DNA of 64,000 nt from an uncultured Clostridia bacterium (GCA_947627875.1 CANQXS010000013.1:1-64000); one strand, 5' to 3'. Numbered from the stretch's first letter, positions 24,090 through 33,639 are shown. The notes: a model not told the origin generated them from the letters alone. Program-made: numbers and translations.

Positions 24090-25901
24090 TTATTCCGCCG
24101 GGTTGTTCACAATTCCCGCGAATAGCAGAGCGCCGCCCTCGCCGGTTATCGCGAAGATAAACGGGCGGTCTGCAATAAAATCAACAACAAGGTCTGCGCC
24201 CCCTTGAGAGGTTGGATTTGCCAGCATAACGGTATATGCCGCAGCTTCGACGCCCTCTTCGTCTACGGTAACTCTTGCGGCGTGCTTCGCTTCGTCGAGA
24301 TAGGCGTTCCCCTCGGTAAACATCGGCGAAAAATCGGACCTTTCTTTGTCTAAAACGTCGGTGACTCCGAGCGCCTTGAGGCTGTCGGCGAGGTCGATGT
24401 CGCTCGCAACGTCGAATTTCGGCAGCGAGAGGTTTATAATGGCAAAGCTTCGATTTTCCCAAGAATTAGAAGAATCCGAGAACGACGCCAGAAAATCGCC
24501 CACCTGACCGCTCGCAAGCAGCTCGTCGACGCTCACGCCCTCGTCGGGGAGAATGATCTTCATACTGCTCCCGCGCATGTTCTTCTCTATAGCCGAAAAG
24601 CCCTCGCCTCGGTAATAATCAGCGTCGTCGATGCGCTGATGCATAAAGTCAACGGTGATGTCTCCGCCTTCGGCGTGGAATACGTCGGGAGCGGTGTTTC
24701 CCTCTACAAACGGTTCGTTCCATCTGCCCTTGAAATATACCGTTGAAGCGAGCCCGAGGACCGTATCCTGAGGGAATTCGAGCCCGTTTGCCTGCTCTTC
24801 GAGCCTGCCGCCGGTATTGTCGTTTATCCATTTGCGGAGCATTTCGTTGTAGTCCTCGTCGCCCATAGTCCCGCAGAACGAATCCGCGTAATAAACTTCG
24901 GCGAGGGTTTTAACGGTCTCGGCGTTGTAGCTGCCCAAATAGGCGCTGCTGAGCCAGAGCGAGTTGGCGAGCAGAGTTTTGTCGCGTCCGTCGTCGATAT
25001 AGTTCGACTCCCAGACCGCCTCTGCGCGGGTCCTTACCTCTTCTATGCTCTCGCAGCCCAAAAGCTCGAGTATCTGCCCGCGGCTCGTCCCGTCGGTGGT
25101 CTCGGCGAGCATCGAAAGCGCGAGATAAAGGCTTGTCGGCGAGCAGACGCGGTTTTCGTTCCCCGCGCCGGAAAGAAGCTGCTCCGCCACTGCGCCGTTG
25201 AAGCCGTCGAGCGTGCCTTTGTATTCCGAGGAGAGCTCTCGGCGATTGCGGTTTTGCTCGAGCCAGAGTTTTTCCAGCTCGTTGTATTCATCCACCGCAG
25301 CCCTAAAAGCCTGATAATCCTCGTCGGAACCGTCCTGCGGGTATTCAGGATATGTCGGCTGCTGCGCCTGCTCCGGCTTCTCTGCCGACGCAAGCTGCCG
25401 AGCCGCAATATGCTCTATCGGCAGGGTCGTTTTCGGCGCGGTGGTCTGAGCAGTAGTGGTTTCGGGGGCTTTCGTCGTGGCGGGAGGCTCGGTCGGATAT
25501 CCGCAAATATCATGCTCGGTTTCGGGGGCCCGAGTTGTCGGGAGGTTGGTGGTCGTCTGCTCGGGAGCGGCCGCGGGGGGCTCGGTCGCTGCGGGACTCC
25601 CCTCGGTGTCGAACATACCGTATGCGGTTTCGTCGCCGTGCGCCGAGGTGACGATCGGAAGAGTGGAGACCTCGGTTTCCTCAACAGTCGTAGTCCCGAC
25701 GGGCTCGGTATCGGTTTTTACGGGCAGCCTGCCGTCGGGCTTAAAAAGCGCCGCCGAGGTCACTACTACCGCGAGCATCGCAGCCGCCGCTACGAACCAC
25801 CCCGCAAGCCTCGGCTTTCTGCCCTTCGGGGACTTCTCCGCGCCGTTTATCTGGTCGTCGCGGATATCGGTAATGCCGTCATAAATGTCTTCACTGTTCA
25901 T
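24090..25901 (-). CDS. Membrane-anchored serpin
   Basis: 603 residues. A short cytoplasmic part (1-30) and one membrane helix (31-53) are followed by a long Thr/Pro/Glu-rich stalk (about 60-200) and a complete serpin domain (about 225-600). Serpins trap serine or cysteine proteases outside the cell. The reactive-centre hinge EEGVEAAAYT is present with small side chains, so inhibition rather than a silent fold is expected; by spacing, P1 falls near the Asn-Pro-Thr-Ser stretch. The C-terminal DRPFIFAI motif is intact. The start codon overlaps the sigma gene stop by four bases. The N-terminal part occupies the place of an anti-sigma factor, but no zinc motif is seen. Confidence 0.9.
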   Translation of the reverse strand: MNSEDIYDGITDIRDDQINGAEKSPKGRKPRLAGWFVAAAAMLAVVVTSAALFKPDGRLPVKTDTEPVGTTTVEETEVSTLPIVTSAHGDETAYGMFDTEGSPAATEPPAAAPEQTTTNLPTTRAPETEHDICGYPTEPPATTKAPETTTAQTTAPKTTLPIEHIAARQLASAEKPEQAQQPTYPEYPQDGSDEDYQAFRAAVDEYNELEKLWLEQNRNRRELSSEYKGTLDGFNGAVAEQLLSGAGNENRVCSPTSLYLALSMLAETTDGTSRGQILELLGCESIEEVRTRAEAVWESNYIDDGRDKTLLANSLWLSSAYLGSYNAETVKTLAEVYYADSFCGTMGDEDYNEMLRKWINDNTGGRLEEQANGLEFPQDTVLGLASTVYFKGRWNEPFVEGNTAPDVFHAEGGDITVDFMHQRIDDADYYRGEGFSAIEKNMRGSSMKIILPDEGVSVDELLASGQVGDFLASFSDSSNSWENRSFAIINLSLPKFDVASDIDLADSLKALGVTDVLDKERSDFSPMFTEGNAYLDEAKHAARVTVDEEGVEAAAYTVMLANPTSQGGADLVVDFIADRPFIFAITGEGGALLFAGIVNNPAE

Positions 25902-26452
25902 ACTTCAAACCCTTCTTTCTCCAAAATTTCTTTAAGACTGCGCCTGAGCCGCTGCATTCTCTTTGCCGTCTGATTCGGGGTCTCGCCGAAGTCCTCGGCA
26001 AGCTCCTTTACCTCGTCGCCGTACCAATATCTGCGGACGAACATCGCGCGGTCGTCCTCAGAAAGCCCGTCGAGCCAGCCCGAGATAATTTCCGAGAGCA
26101 GGCTGCGCTCTATTTCGGTGTCGGCGGCGCTGTCGGGGATACATTCCTCGAGCTCGCCGAGCATAATTTCTATCCCCGCATAGCGCTTTGCGGCGCGGTT
26201 TCTGCGGAATCGGCTTATCGAGATGTTGCGGGTTATCCTCCCGAGAAAAGCCTTAAGCGAAGAAGGTCTGTCGGGCGGCATTCTGTTCCACGCGGCGAGA
26301 TATGTATCGCTGACGCACTCCTCGGCGTCTTCGCGGCTCGAGAGGATATTAAGCGCCAGCCGACGGCAGAAGCCGCCGTGTTTTTTGTCGGTCTCGGAAA
26401 TGGCGTTCTCACTTCTTGAATGATACAGTCCGATTATTTCGTCGTCGGTCAT
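25898..26452 (-). CDS. ECF-type RNA polymerase sigma factor
   Basis: 184 residues. Region 2 (about 25-90) includes EDAEECVSDTYLAAWNRMPP, the core-binding and -10 segment, and region 4 (about 125-180) includes LSEDDRAMFVRRYWYGDEV and a helix-turn-helix EDFGETPNQTAKRMQRLRR. The length and lack of region 3 mark the extracytoplasmic-function class. The ATG at 26452 has GAGGGAGGGG upstream. It is translationally coupled to the serpin gene, so the serpin may be its regulated product or its partner. Confidence 0.9.
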   Translation of the reverse strand: MTDDEIIGLYHSRSENAISETDKKHGGFCRRLALNILSSREDAEECVSDTYLAAWNRMPPDRPSSLKAFLGRITRNISISRFRRNRAAKRYAGIEIMLGELEECIPDSAADTEIERSLLSEIISGWLDGLSEDDRAMFVRRYWYGDEVKELAEDFGETPNQTAKRMQRLRRSLKEILEKEGFEV

Positions 26453-26516
26453 GTCTTCCCCTCCCTCAATAATATAAGTCGCAAAACGCCCCGCGGATAT
26501 GCCGAGCCTTTTTAAT

Positions 26517-26545
26517 ATTATAGCAGATGGGTTTAATGATGTAAA
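26517..26545 (-). promoter_or_regulatory. Promoter of the sigma-serpin operon
   Basis: Minus-strand TTTACA (26540-26545) and TATAAT (26517-26522), spacer 17. It is divergent from the dinB promoter 29 bases away. Confidence 0.75.
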
Positions 26546-26573
26546 GGGAGGAGGGGCGCTCAAAAATTTCCCC

Positions 26574-26602
26574 TTTACAAAAAAGAACATATGTGCTATA
26601 AT
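26574..26602 (+). promoter_or_regulatory. dinB promoter
   Basis: TTTACA (26574-26579) and TATAAT (26597-26602), spacer 17. A LexA box fills the spacer and a second lies at the expected start site. Confidence 0.88.
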
Positions 26603-26621
26603 TGTATCAGAACAAACGTTC
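26585..26621. promoter_or_regulatory. Two LexA boxes on the dinB promoter
   Basis: GAACATATGTGC (26585-26596) is one change from a perfect SOS box and fills the promoter spacer. GAACAAACGTTC (26610-26621) is a perfect GAAC-N4-GTTC box at about the transcription start. Binding at either would block RNA polymerase. Confidence 0.88.
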
Positions 26622-26640
26622 TTATATGGAGATGAGCAAA

Positions 26641-27873
26641 ATGAAAGACATTCTTCACTGCGACCTCAACAACTTCTACGCCTCGGTCGAGTGCCGCGAC
26701 GACCCTTCGCTTATCGGCAAGCCTGTGGCGGTGTGCGGCTCTCAGGAGGCGCGCGCGGGGATAGTTCTGGCAAAAAACTACGAGGCGAGGGCTTTCGGGA
26801 TAAAAACCGGCGACAAGATCTTTGAAGCGAGGCAGAAATGCCCCGATATAGTTATCGTTCCGCCTCATATGGAAAAATATTCGGCGATATCAAAGCAGGT
26901 GAGGGCGATATATCGGCGCTGGACCGATTTGGTCGAGCCGTTCGGGATGGACGAATGCTGGCTCGACGTTACCGGCTCTCATTACCTCTTCGGGAGCTCT
27001 GAGGAGATAGCGAATAATATCCGCGAGACCGTAAAAGCCGAGACTGGGCTCACCATTTCCGTCGGGGTGAGCTTTACAAAGGTCCTCGCGAAGCTCGGCT
27101 CGGATATGAAAAAGCCCGACGCCGTTACCGTTCTTCCCGCCGAGAGCTTTAGGGAGAAAATTTATCCGCTCGCGGTAAACGAGATAATTGGCGTAGGTCC
27201 CGCGACCTTCAAGCGCCTGCAAAAGCTCAGGATTCACACCCTCGGCGACCTCGCAAAGACCGACCCCGACGCGCTCGTAAGGCTTCTCGGGAAGAGCGGG
27301 ATATGGCTCTGGCGGGCGGTAAACGGTTATGACGACGCCGAGGTCCACGATCAGGACTATAAGCGCGAGATAAAATCGATCGGCAGCTCGACTACCCTTC
27401 CCCGAGACCTCTATACCGACGCCGAAGTATGGCGTACGCTTTTGGGACTCTCGGAGGAGGTGACGCGGCAGCTTCGGCGCGAGGGCTTCTGCGCGGGCGG
27501 GGTAACTGTGAGCGTAAAGACAAACGACCTCTCATACCGCGAATACCAGACGGTCCTGAGCGTTCCTATGCGCTCGGCTCAGAGCTTCGCGCGGGCGGGC
27601 TTCGAGCTCTTTAAGGCAAGATTCGATTGGCGCCTGCCGATAAGGGCGGTTGGAATTAGGGCGATATATCTTTACCCCGATTCACTTGCGCGGCAGGACA
27701 GCTTTTTCTGCGACTGCCGCAGGCTTGAGCGCGAAGAAAAGCTCGGCGAGGTATCGGACAGCCTGCGCGAGCGCTTCGGGCGGGATATAATCTTCCCGGC
27801 GAGGCTCAAGAACGGGCTTGAGCTCACAAGAGAAAAGGTCAATATTTTTCAGAGCAGCCACGGCTATTCCTGA
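26641..27873 (+). CDS. dinB: Y-family DNA polymerase (Pol IV)
   Basis: 410 residues. An error-prone polymerase that extends past damaged template bases during SOS. The metal ligands are seen: D7 in HCDLNNFYASVE and the D and E of the MDECWLD motif near 103-108. The palm, fingers, thumb (EIIGVGPATFKRL near 183) and little-finger domains are complete. The start is ATG 26641, nine bases after GGAG and downstream of the operators; earlier in-frame starts would lie inside them. A C-terminal beta-clamp motif is not obvious. Confidence 0.95.
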   Translation: MKDILHCDLNNFYASVECRDDPSLIGKPVAVCGSQEARAGIVLAKNYEARAFGIKTGDKIFEARQKCPDIVIVPPHMEKYSAISKQVRAIYRRWTDLVEPFGMDECWLDVTGSHYLFGSSEEIANNIRETVKAETGLTISVGVSFTKVLAKLGSDMKKPDAVTVLPAESFREKIYPLAVNEIIGVGPATFKRLQKLRIHTLGDLAKTDPDALVRLLGKSGIWLWRAVNGYDDAEVHDQDYKREIKSIGSSTTLPRDLYTDAEVWRTLLGLSEEVTRQLRREGFCAGGVTVSVKTNDLSYREYQTVLSVPMRSAQSFARAGFELFKARFDWRLPIRAVGIRAIYLYPDSLARQDSFFCDCRRLEREEKLGEVSDSLRERFGRDIIFPARLKNGLELTREKVNIFQSSHGYS

Positions 27874-27938
27874 GCAAACCGCGCATTTTCGCCAATCATC
27901 ACGCCCCGAGGGGTTTTCACTTCTGTTAAAAATTCCTA

Positions 27939-27967
27939 TTGATTTGCTTTTTTCGGGATAGTATAAT
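27939..27967 (+). promoter_or_regulatory. typA promoter
   Basis: TTGATT (27939-27944) and TATAAT (27962-27967), spacer 17, 37 bases before the typA start. Confidence 0.75.
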
Positions 27968-28004
27968 ACTAATTTGGAATAAAGTAAACCAAGGAGAGAT
28001 AGAT

Positions 28005-29825
28005 TTGGTAAGAAACGATTTAAGAAACGTTGCGATAATCGCTCACGTCGACCACGGAAAGACCACCCTTGTCGACGGAATGCTCAGGCAGAGCGGCACG
28101 TTCCGTCAGAATCAGGTGGTCAACGAGCGCGTTATGGACTCGAACGACATCGAGCGCGAGCGCGGGATAACCATTCTCGCAAAGAACACCTCCGTCGTTT
28201 ATAAGGACGTGAAGATAAACATCGTCGACACCCCGGGTCACGCCGATTTCGGCGGCGAGGTGGAGCGGATTCTCAAAATGGTGGACGGCGTTATCCTTCT
28301 TGTCGACGCCGCCGAAGGACCTATGCCGCAGACCCGCTTTGTTTTGCAGCACGCCCTCGATCTGGGTCACCGCGTTATTATCGTCATAAATAAGATAGAC
28401 CGCCCCGACGCAAGGATCGACGAAGTCATCGACGAATGCTACGAGCTCCTTATGGACCTCAACGCCTCGGACGAGCAGCTCGACAGCCCTATCCTCTTCT
28501 GCTCGGGCAGAGACGGCACCTGCTCGGAGGACGAGCATGTTCAGGGGACCGACCTAACCCCGCTGTTCGACAAAATCCTCGATTACATTCCCGCACCCGA
28601 GGGCGACCCCGACAAGCCGCTCCAGATGCTCGTAAGCTCTATCGACTACAACGATTACGTCGGCAGAATAGCGATAGGAAAGATAGAGCGCGGTTCGATA
28701 AAGGTAAACCAGGAGGTGATGATAGGCGACTATCACCACACCAAGAAGGAATACCGCGGAAAGGTTGTTACGCTCTACCAGATAAACGGGCTTGAGCGCA
28801 CCCCCGCCGAGACCGCCACCGTCGGCGACATCGTTTGCATCAGCGGCATAGAGAACATCACTATCGGCGACACGATATGCGACTGGCAGAATTTCGAGCC
28901 GCTTCCGTTCGTAAAGATAAGCGAGCCGACAGTCGAGATGACGTTTTCGGTCAACGATTCGCCTTTTGCCGGCAAGGAGGGAAAATACGTCACCTCGCGC
29001 CATCTCCGCGAAAGGCTTTTCAGAGAGCTTTTGAAGGACGTTTCGCTCCGCGTCTCGGAGACCGATTCGACCGACGCCTTCAAAGTCGCGGGAAGGGGAG
29101 AGATGCACCTCTCAATTCTTATAGAGAATATGCGCCGCGAGGGCTACGAAATGGGCGTCTCCACACCGAGAGTGCTCTATAAAGAGGTCGAAGGCAAGCT
29201 CTGCGAGCCGATAGAGGAGCTCGTTGTAGACGTTCCCGAGGCGTCTGTCGGCGCGGTAATGGAGAAGATGGGTACCCGCAAGGGCGAAATGGTCTCTATG
29301 ACCCCTATGGGTTCGAGAATGAGGGTGGTGTTCCACGTCCCCGCGAGAGGTCTTTTCGGCTACCGCAACGAATTCCTGACCGATACCAAGGGCGAGGGAA
29401 TCATGAGCTCGGTATTTTACGGCTACGAGCCCTATAAGGGAGATATTCCGCGGAGGACATCGGGCTCGCTCGTTGCTTTTGAAGCCGGCGAAGCGGTCAC
29501 CTACGGGCTTTACAACGCCCAGGAGCGCGGCGCGCTGTTCATCGGCGCGGGAGTGCCGGTTTACGAGGGAATGATAGTCGGCGTTTCGCCGAAGCCGGGC
29601 GACCTCGTTGTAAACGTATGCAAGCGCAAGCACCTCACCAACACCCGCGCGAGCGGCTCGGACGACGCTTTGAGGCTCATTCCGCCGAGGATATTCAGCC
29701 TTGAGGACAGCCTTGAATTTATAGCCGACGACGAGCTCGTAGAGGTGACGCCGAAGAATATCCGCCTTCGCAAGAAAACGCTTTCAAACGTTCAGCGCGC
29801 AAAGGACAGCGCAAAGCTCAAGTAA
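28005..29825 (+). CDS. typA: Translational GTPase TypA/BipA
   Basis: 606 residues, the usual length. A ribosome-associated GTPase that aids 50S assembly and stress adaptation. The G-domain motifs are [10 protein letters not shown] (P loop, about 12-21), [28 protein letters not shown] and the SG(R) motif; the EF-G-like domains III and V and the TypA-specific C-terminal domain ([17 protein letters not shown] near 455) follow. It uses a TTG start at 28005, eight bases after AAGGAG; no ATG lies nearby with a ribosome site. Confidence 0.96.
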   Translation: MVRNDLRNVAIIAHVDHGKTTLVDGMLRQSGTFRQNQVVNERVMDSNDIERERGITILAKNTSVVYKDVKINIVDTPGHADFGGEVERILKMVDGVILLVDAAEGPMPQTRFVLQHALDLGHRVIIVINKIDRPDARIDEVIDECYELLMDLNASDEQLDSPILFCSGRDGTCSEDEHVQGTDLTPLFDKILDYIPAPEGDPDKPLQMLVSSIDYNDYVGRIAIGKIERGSIKVNQEVMIGDYHHTKKEYRGKVVTLYQINGLERTPAETATVGDIVCISGIENITIGDTICDWQNFEPLPFVKISEPTVEMTFSVNDSPFAGKEGKYVTSRHLRERLFRELLKDVSLRVSETDSTDAFKVAGRGEMHLSILIENMRREGYEMGVSTPRVLYKEVEGKLCEPIEELVVDVPEASVGAVMEKMGTRKGEMVSMTPMGSRMRVVFHVPARGLFGYRNEFLTDTKGEGIMSSVFYGYEPYKGDIPRRTSGSLVAFEAGEAVTYGLYNAQERGALFIGAGVPVYEGMIVGVSPKPGDLVVNVCKRKHLTNTRASGSDDALRLIPPRIFSLEDSLEFIADDELVEVTPKNIRLRKKTLSNVQRAKDSAKLK

Positions 29826-29839
29826 AATAAAACAATACT

Positions 29840-29868
29840 GGCGCCGAAATTACTCGGCGCCGTTTTTT
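29840..29868 (+). terminator. typA terminator
   Basis: GGCGCCGA (29840-29847) and TCGGCGCC (29854-29861) form a perfect stem followed by G and six T. Confidence 0.92.
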
Positions 29869-29873
29869 ATGCA

Positions 29874-29906
29874 AAAAGCAAGACCCGCCGAAAGGCAGGT
29901 CTTGTT
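29874..29906 (-). terminator. Terminator of the lipoprotein gene
   Basis: Minus-strand CAAGACCTGCC and GGCGGGTCTTG pair around a short loop, followed by CTTTTTG. Confidence 0.75.
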
Positions 29907-29923
29907 TCGGATTCAATTTCAAA

Positions 29924-30334
29924 TTACTCTTCTGCGGTAGGATCGCCGAAGGTGTAAGAGATGCCGGACTGTCCGCCGAGCTCTTCAAGACCCTCGAGCT
30001 GAACGAAAGCGTTATCGTTAGCCATGTAGCCGCCGAAGCTTTCGATGGGCTCGGTAGCTCCGTCGGGAGTGAAGTCAATATAGAAGGTGTTGTCTTCCTC
30101 GCTCATAACCGCAACCGAGAACTTGCCGCTTACGGTAGTGGAGGTATCGATAATGGTGAATGTGATGGAAAGGTCGCCGACGTTTTCTTTGGCGTCGTAA
30201 TTCGAGAAGACAGCCTTGTAGGTGCCGGACTCGGTGGAATATACGCCGTCAGGAGCCTTGAGCTCTACGCCGCAGGCGGTGAGAAGACCCATAGCCATAA
30301 CCAATACCAGTGCCAATGAGAGAATCTTTTTCAT
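29924..30334 (-). CDS. Small secreted lipoprotein
   Basis: 136 residues. A type II signal peptide with lipobox LLTAC (Cys about 21) is followed by a short beta-rich domain with repeated Thr/Ser, acidic overall. I recognise no family. The mature protein would be anchored to the outer face of the membrane. GGGGGATAAA lies before the ATG. Monocistronic; promoter not obvious. Confidence 0.78.
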   Translation of the reverse strand: MKKILSLALVLVMAMGLLTACGVELKAPDGVYSTESGTYKAVFSNYDAKENVGDLSITFTIIDTSTTVSGKFSVAVMSEEDNTFYIDFTPDGATEPIESFGGYMANDNAFVQLEGLEELGGQSGISYTFGDPTAEE

Positions 30335-30569
30335 AGTAATTTATCCCCCGATAAAAATAGTAGTCGATTTTGCTAATCGCAAGTTTATTATAAACCCGAG
30401 AAAATAACTTGTCAATAAATAATTGAAAATTGATTTTAAACATTGTAATAAATGTACAGTTTTGCCCGCTGATTTTGTTGGTTTTTACAACTTTAGCAGA
30501 CGGAAACCGCCCGTATAAGCCTATTTCACGGCGCGTTCCGACAACAATCTCGGCTCGGCTCTGCTAATA

Positions 30570-30995
30570 TTATTCCCGGGGCTTTGCGGATCGCTCGCCA
30601 ACGAAGTATTTTATTATATTCCTTCGGGTGACGATACCGATATATCCGCCGTCGTCGTCGGTCACGGGGACGAAGTTCTGGTCCATCGCGAGCTTTATCA
30701 GCTCCTCGCGGGTGGCGGTGATACCGGCGGACTTGAATGGGCGCGGGCGCTTGCGCTCGAGTATCTCCTTAAGCTTCAGCTCCTCGGCGTCGTGCATAGA
30801 TACCCCGCCGCGGTCGAGCATAAACCAGAGAAAATCCCCCTCGGCGACTACGCCTATATATCTGCCCTCGCGGGATATAACGGGGATCCGCGTATAGCCG
30901 TGGGCGCGCATCTTTTCGAGAGCCTGCCGAAGGGTGTAGTCGTCATATAAAAAGGCGGTGTCTTTTTTCAGAGTCAGAAAATACGCTATGTTCAT
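30570..30995 (-). CDS. CBS-domain pair protein
   Basis: 141 residues made of two CBS motifs (about 12-65 and 85-138) with the typical TRIPVISREGRYIGVVAEGDF and a second IGIVTRRNII. Such stand-alone pairs bind adenine nucleotides and sense energy or ligand state; the effector here is unknown. GGAAGGTGA precedes the ATG. It follows the D,D-carboxypeptidase gene by 21 bases and is likely in the same transcript. Confidence 0.85.
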   Translation of the reverse strand: MNIAYFLTLKKDTAFLYDDYTLRQALEKMRAHGYTRIPVISREGRYIGVVAEGDFLWFMLDRGGVSMHDAEELKLKEILERKRPRPFKSAGITATREELIKLAMDQNFVPVTDDDGGYIGIVTRRNIIKYFVGERSAKPRE

Positions 30996-31016
30996 ATTTC
31001 ACCTTCCGTCCGTAAT

Positions 31017-32096
31017 TCAGGTCATATTCTGACCGATGTATTCCTCGAGGCAGAGCCCCGAAGCCATAACCGCCGAGGCGTATTCCGTTCCGACATAGCG
31101 GTAGTGCCACGGCTCGTAGATATAGCCGGTTATGTCTTCCTTGCCCTTTAAATAGCGGAGGATAAAGCCGTATTCGGCGCAGTGGGCATAGAGCCATTCA
31201 AACTCCTTCGTGTCTTCAAAGGCGGTGTAGGTGTCCCAATGATTTCTGTCGATGATATCGACCGCGAGACCGGCGTTATGCTCGCTGCCCCCGGGAGGGG
31301 CGATGTTTATAGAAACGTCGTAATAGGCTTCGTCGTAGGTCATTCCGTCGTCCTCCATACGGGAGTTGACGTTGCGCTCGAAGAGCTTTTTCTGGTAGTC
31401 CACTGTCCTGTATGCCGAGAGGACCTTTAGGTCGATGCCGTCCTTTTCGGCGGCGGCTATCATATCCTTGCAGTGCTTCGCCGCGACTATCTCGAGCTCA
31501 TAGCTTCCCTGAACGAAATCAGTCTCGATTGCGTAGTCCTCGGGCAGGAAATTCTCTTTATTTACTATAAAGAAGTAGTCGGAGGGGCTCGAGAAATAAT
31601 ACCCTTCGGGTATAACAACGTCCTGCTCGGGGAGCTCGGGCTTTATTTCAGAGAAATACTCGCCGAAAACATAAGCGGTAGCCCCGTTATAGCTTATCCT
31701 GAGCCAGCCGGTCGAGGTGTAGCCGGTAACGTTTGCCTCGTCGCCGGGGTTGAACTGCCCGACCACCTTGCTCTCGGTGCTCGGGAGCTCTCTTATGTTT
31801 ACCGTATCGGTAGAATATCTCGTTTCGCTGCGGTCATACACTGTATATCCTTCTCCGGTCTCGGTGGCTGTTATAACGCTCTCGGGTCCGCCCGTGGTTA
31901 TCGGAGCGGTGGTCTCGGGAGCGGCGGGGGTCGTTTCGGGGGCGGTCTCCTCGACGAACGCAGAGGTGACCGCCGGAACGGTGCCTGCGGGGGCGTCCCC
32001 CGACTGAAGCTTTTCTTCGGTCTGCCTTCCCGCACACCCGCTCAGGGTGACCGCCGCAAGAACCGCGGCGGCGGCGCGTTTATATTTCAGCCGCAT
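31017..32096 (-). CDS. Lipoprotein D-alanyl-D-alanine carboxypeptidase (M15B) with SH3b domain
   Basis: 359 residues. Lipobox LSGC (Cys21) anchors it outside; a Thr/Pro/Glu-rich linker (about 25-85) and an SH3b wall-binding domain (about 90-150) precede the VanY-type peptidase domain (about 180-350). Zinc ligands are present in SEHNAGLAVDI and EPWHYRYVG, with the catalytic Glu in the latter. It removes the terminal D-Ala of peptidoglycan stem peptides. The ATG at 32096 is ten bases from AAGGA; the GTG at 32105 is too close. Divergent from spoIIP. Confidence 0.88.
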   Translation of the reverse strand: MRLKYKRAAAAVLAAVTLSGCAGRQTEEKLQSGDAPAGTVPAVTSAFVEETAPETTPAAPETTAPITTGGPESVITATETGEGYTVYDRSETRYSTDTVNIRELPSTESKVVGQFNPGDEANVTGYTSTGWLRISYNGATAYVFGEYFSEIKPELPEQDVVIPEGYYFSSPSDYFFIVNKENFLPEDYAIETDFVQGSYELEIVAAKHCKDMIAAAEKDGIDLKVLSAYRTVDYQKKLFERNVNSRMEDDGMTYDEAYYDVSINIAPPGGSEHNAGLAVDIIDRNHWDTYTAFEDTKEFEWLYAHCAEYGFILRYLKGKEDITGYIYEPWHYRYVGTEYASAVMASGLCLEEYIGQNMT

Positions 32097-32255
32097 ATCT
32101 TTCACGTCCTTATCAGTTTATTAAGCCGGCGGCAAAAATAGAAGCAATTTATTCCGCCGATACTATATTACCACATATTTTCGGGAATTTCAATAACACT
32201 TCGATTACATTCGGTTACAATCCGATAAAAAATTTATTAAGAAAGAGTGATAGCT

Positions 32256-33428
32256 ATGAAGAATACGGGACGCAGAGCGGCAGACCTTGCCGCCGGAGGG
32301 ATAACGGCGCTCGCGATGTTTGCGGCGCTGACGCTTTTGGGCGGAGCGGTTTTTTCGTCGCCCGATTCGCGCTGCGCCGAGGGGCTCGCGGTCATCTCGG
32401 CAAAGCTCAATTCCCTCGGAATGGCGCCGACCGAAGCCCCGGAGCCCGCCGAAGAGCCCGAGGAGGAGCAGCCTTTTGTAAGCCCGAGGCTCGCGGGCGA
32501 GCTTATAAGGCTTTCGGGCTTCGGAGGGCGCGACATCGAGGCTGCCCCCGACGAAACCGAGGAGGAAAATTCCGACGGCTCGGAATCGGAGGAGCCGCAG
32601 GGAGAAGGGCTGCCCTACCCCGACGAGCAGGAGCAGCGCGGCGGAAAAATAATCCGCAAGACATATTCCTACCGTCCCTCGACTACATATCTCGAGCTGC
32701 CCGGGGGAGGGCTTCTGCGCAACTGCACCGATATCGACCCCGATTATCTGCTCGAACAGTGCGCCCGCGAGCCGGATTTTGATGTCGACATCTCCGCGGG
32801 CCCGCTCGTATTGATAATGCACACCCACACCACCGAGAGCTACGAGCCCTATGAGCGGGATTTTTACGACCCGTCGTTTTCCTCGCGGACTACCGACCTC
32901 GAAAAGAGCGTTGCGGCAGTCGGCGGCGCTATCGCTTCGGAGCTCGAAAAGGCGGGGATAGGCGTTATCCACGACGAGACCGTCCACGACTACCCGCAGT
33001 ATACCGGCGCTTATGACCGCAGCGCAAAGACCGTCGCCGAATATCTCGAGGAATATCCGAGTATAAAAATAGTGATAGACGTTCACCGCGACGCGATAGA
33101 GGAGGATTCCGTCCGCTACGCGCCCGCCGTCGAGATAAACGGGAAAAGCGCGGCGCAGGTGATGATAATCTGCGGCTGCACAAACGTCCCGCAGTATCGC
33201 TATAACCTTAGGATAGCCTCGCGGCTTCAGTCGCAGATCGAGAGCGACTGGACGGGGCTGACGCGTCCGCTGCTTTTCGACGAGCGCAACTACAACCAGG
33301 AGATGACCCACGGCTCTTTTCTGATAGAAATGGGCTCTGACGCAAACTCGCTCGGCGAAGCGGTATACAGCGGAAGTCTCGTCGGGCAGAGCCTCGCGGA
33401 GGTTATAAAGGAGCTGGGGCTGAGGTAG
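32256..33428 (+). CDS. spoIIP: Stage II sporulation protein P
   Basis: 390 residues. SpoIIP is a membrane-anchored peptidoglycan amidase/endopeptidase that works with SpoIID and SpoIIM to drive engulfment of the forespore. One N-terminal membrane helix (about 12-33) is followed by an acidic low-complexity linker (55-130) and the catalytic domain with LIMHTHTTESY (H189, H191, E195), VIDVHRDAI near 279 and the C-terminal FLIEMGSDANS. Normal length. ATG 32256 follows AAAGAG. Confidence 0.93.
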   Translation: MKNTGRRAADLAAGGITALAMFAALTLLGGAVFSSPDSRCAEGLAVISAKLNSLGMAPTEAPEPAEEPEEEQPFVSPRLAGELIRLSGFGGRDIEAAPDETEEENSDGSESEEPQGEGLPYPDEQEQRGGKIIRKTYSYRPSTTYLELPGGGLLRNCTDIDPDYLLEQCAREPDFDVDISAGPLVLIMHTHTTESYEPYERDFYDPSFSSRTTDLEKSVAAVGGAIASELEKAGIGVIHDETVHDYPQYTGAYDRSAKTVAEYLEEYPSIKIVIDVHRDAIEEDSVRYAPAVEINGKSAAQVMIICGCTNVPQYRYNLRIASRLQSQIESDWTGLTRPLLFDERNYNQEMTHGSFLIEMGSDANSLGEAVYSGSLVGQSLAEVIKELGLR

Positions 33429-33502
33429 GGGTGCAGCGCCGGCTGCCGAGCGGCAAAAGTGCGCGCCGCCTGTCGGCGGGTCAGTTTCGGCGGACGCCGT
33501 GC

Positions 33503-33639
33503 GTTTTTTGCTTCCATACCCCCTAATCCCCCTCTCCCTCAGAGAGGAAGAGGGGGACTTCACCCTACCCCCTGGTCGTTCACCGTTCGGCGAACGACAC
33601 GACCCCTCCCCTCGAGGGGAGGGGTATCCTGGCTCCTTG
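33503..33639. repeat. C/G-rich intergenic module, copy 2
   Basis: Shares the blocks listed for the copy at 10595-10824 in the same order: CTTCCATACCCCCTAATCC, GAGGAAGAGGGGGAC, GGTCGTTCACCGTTCGGCGA and CCCCTCCCCTCGAGGGGAGG. In this copy CCCCCTCTCCCTC pairs with GAGGAAGAGGGGG. The rest of the 33429-33800 gap holds the promoter of the next gene. Confidence 0.7.

Noticed and set aside
24090..25901. Zinc-type anti-sigma factor
   Set aside because: Its position beside the sigma gene fits, but no HxxxCxxC motif is seen and the main domain is a serpin.
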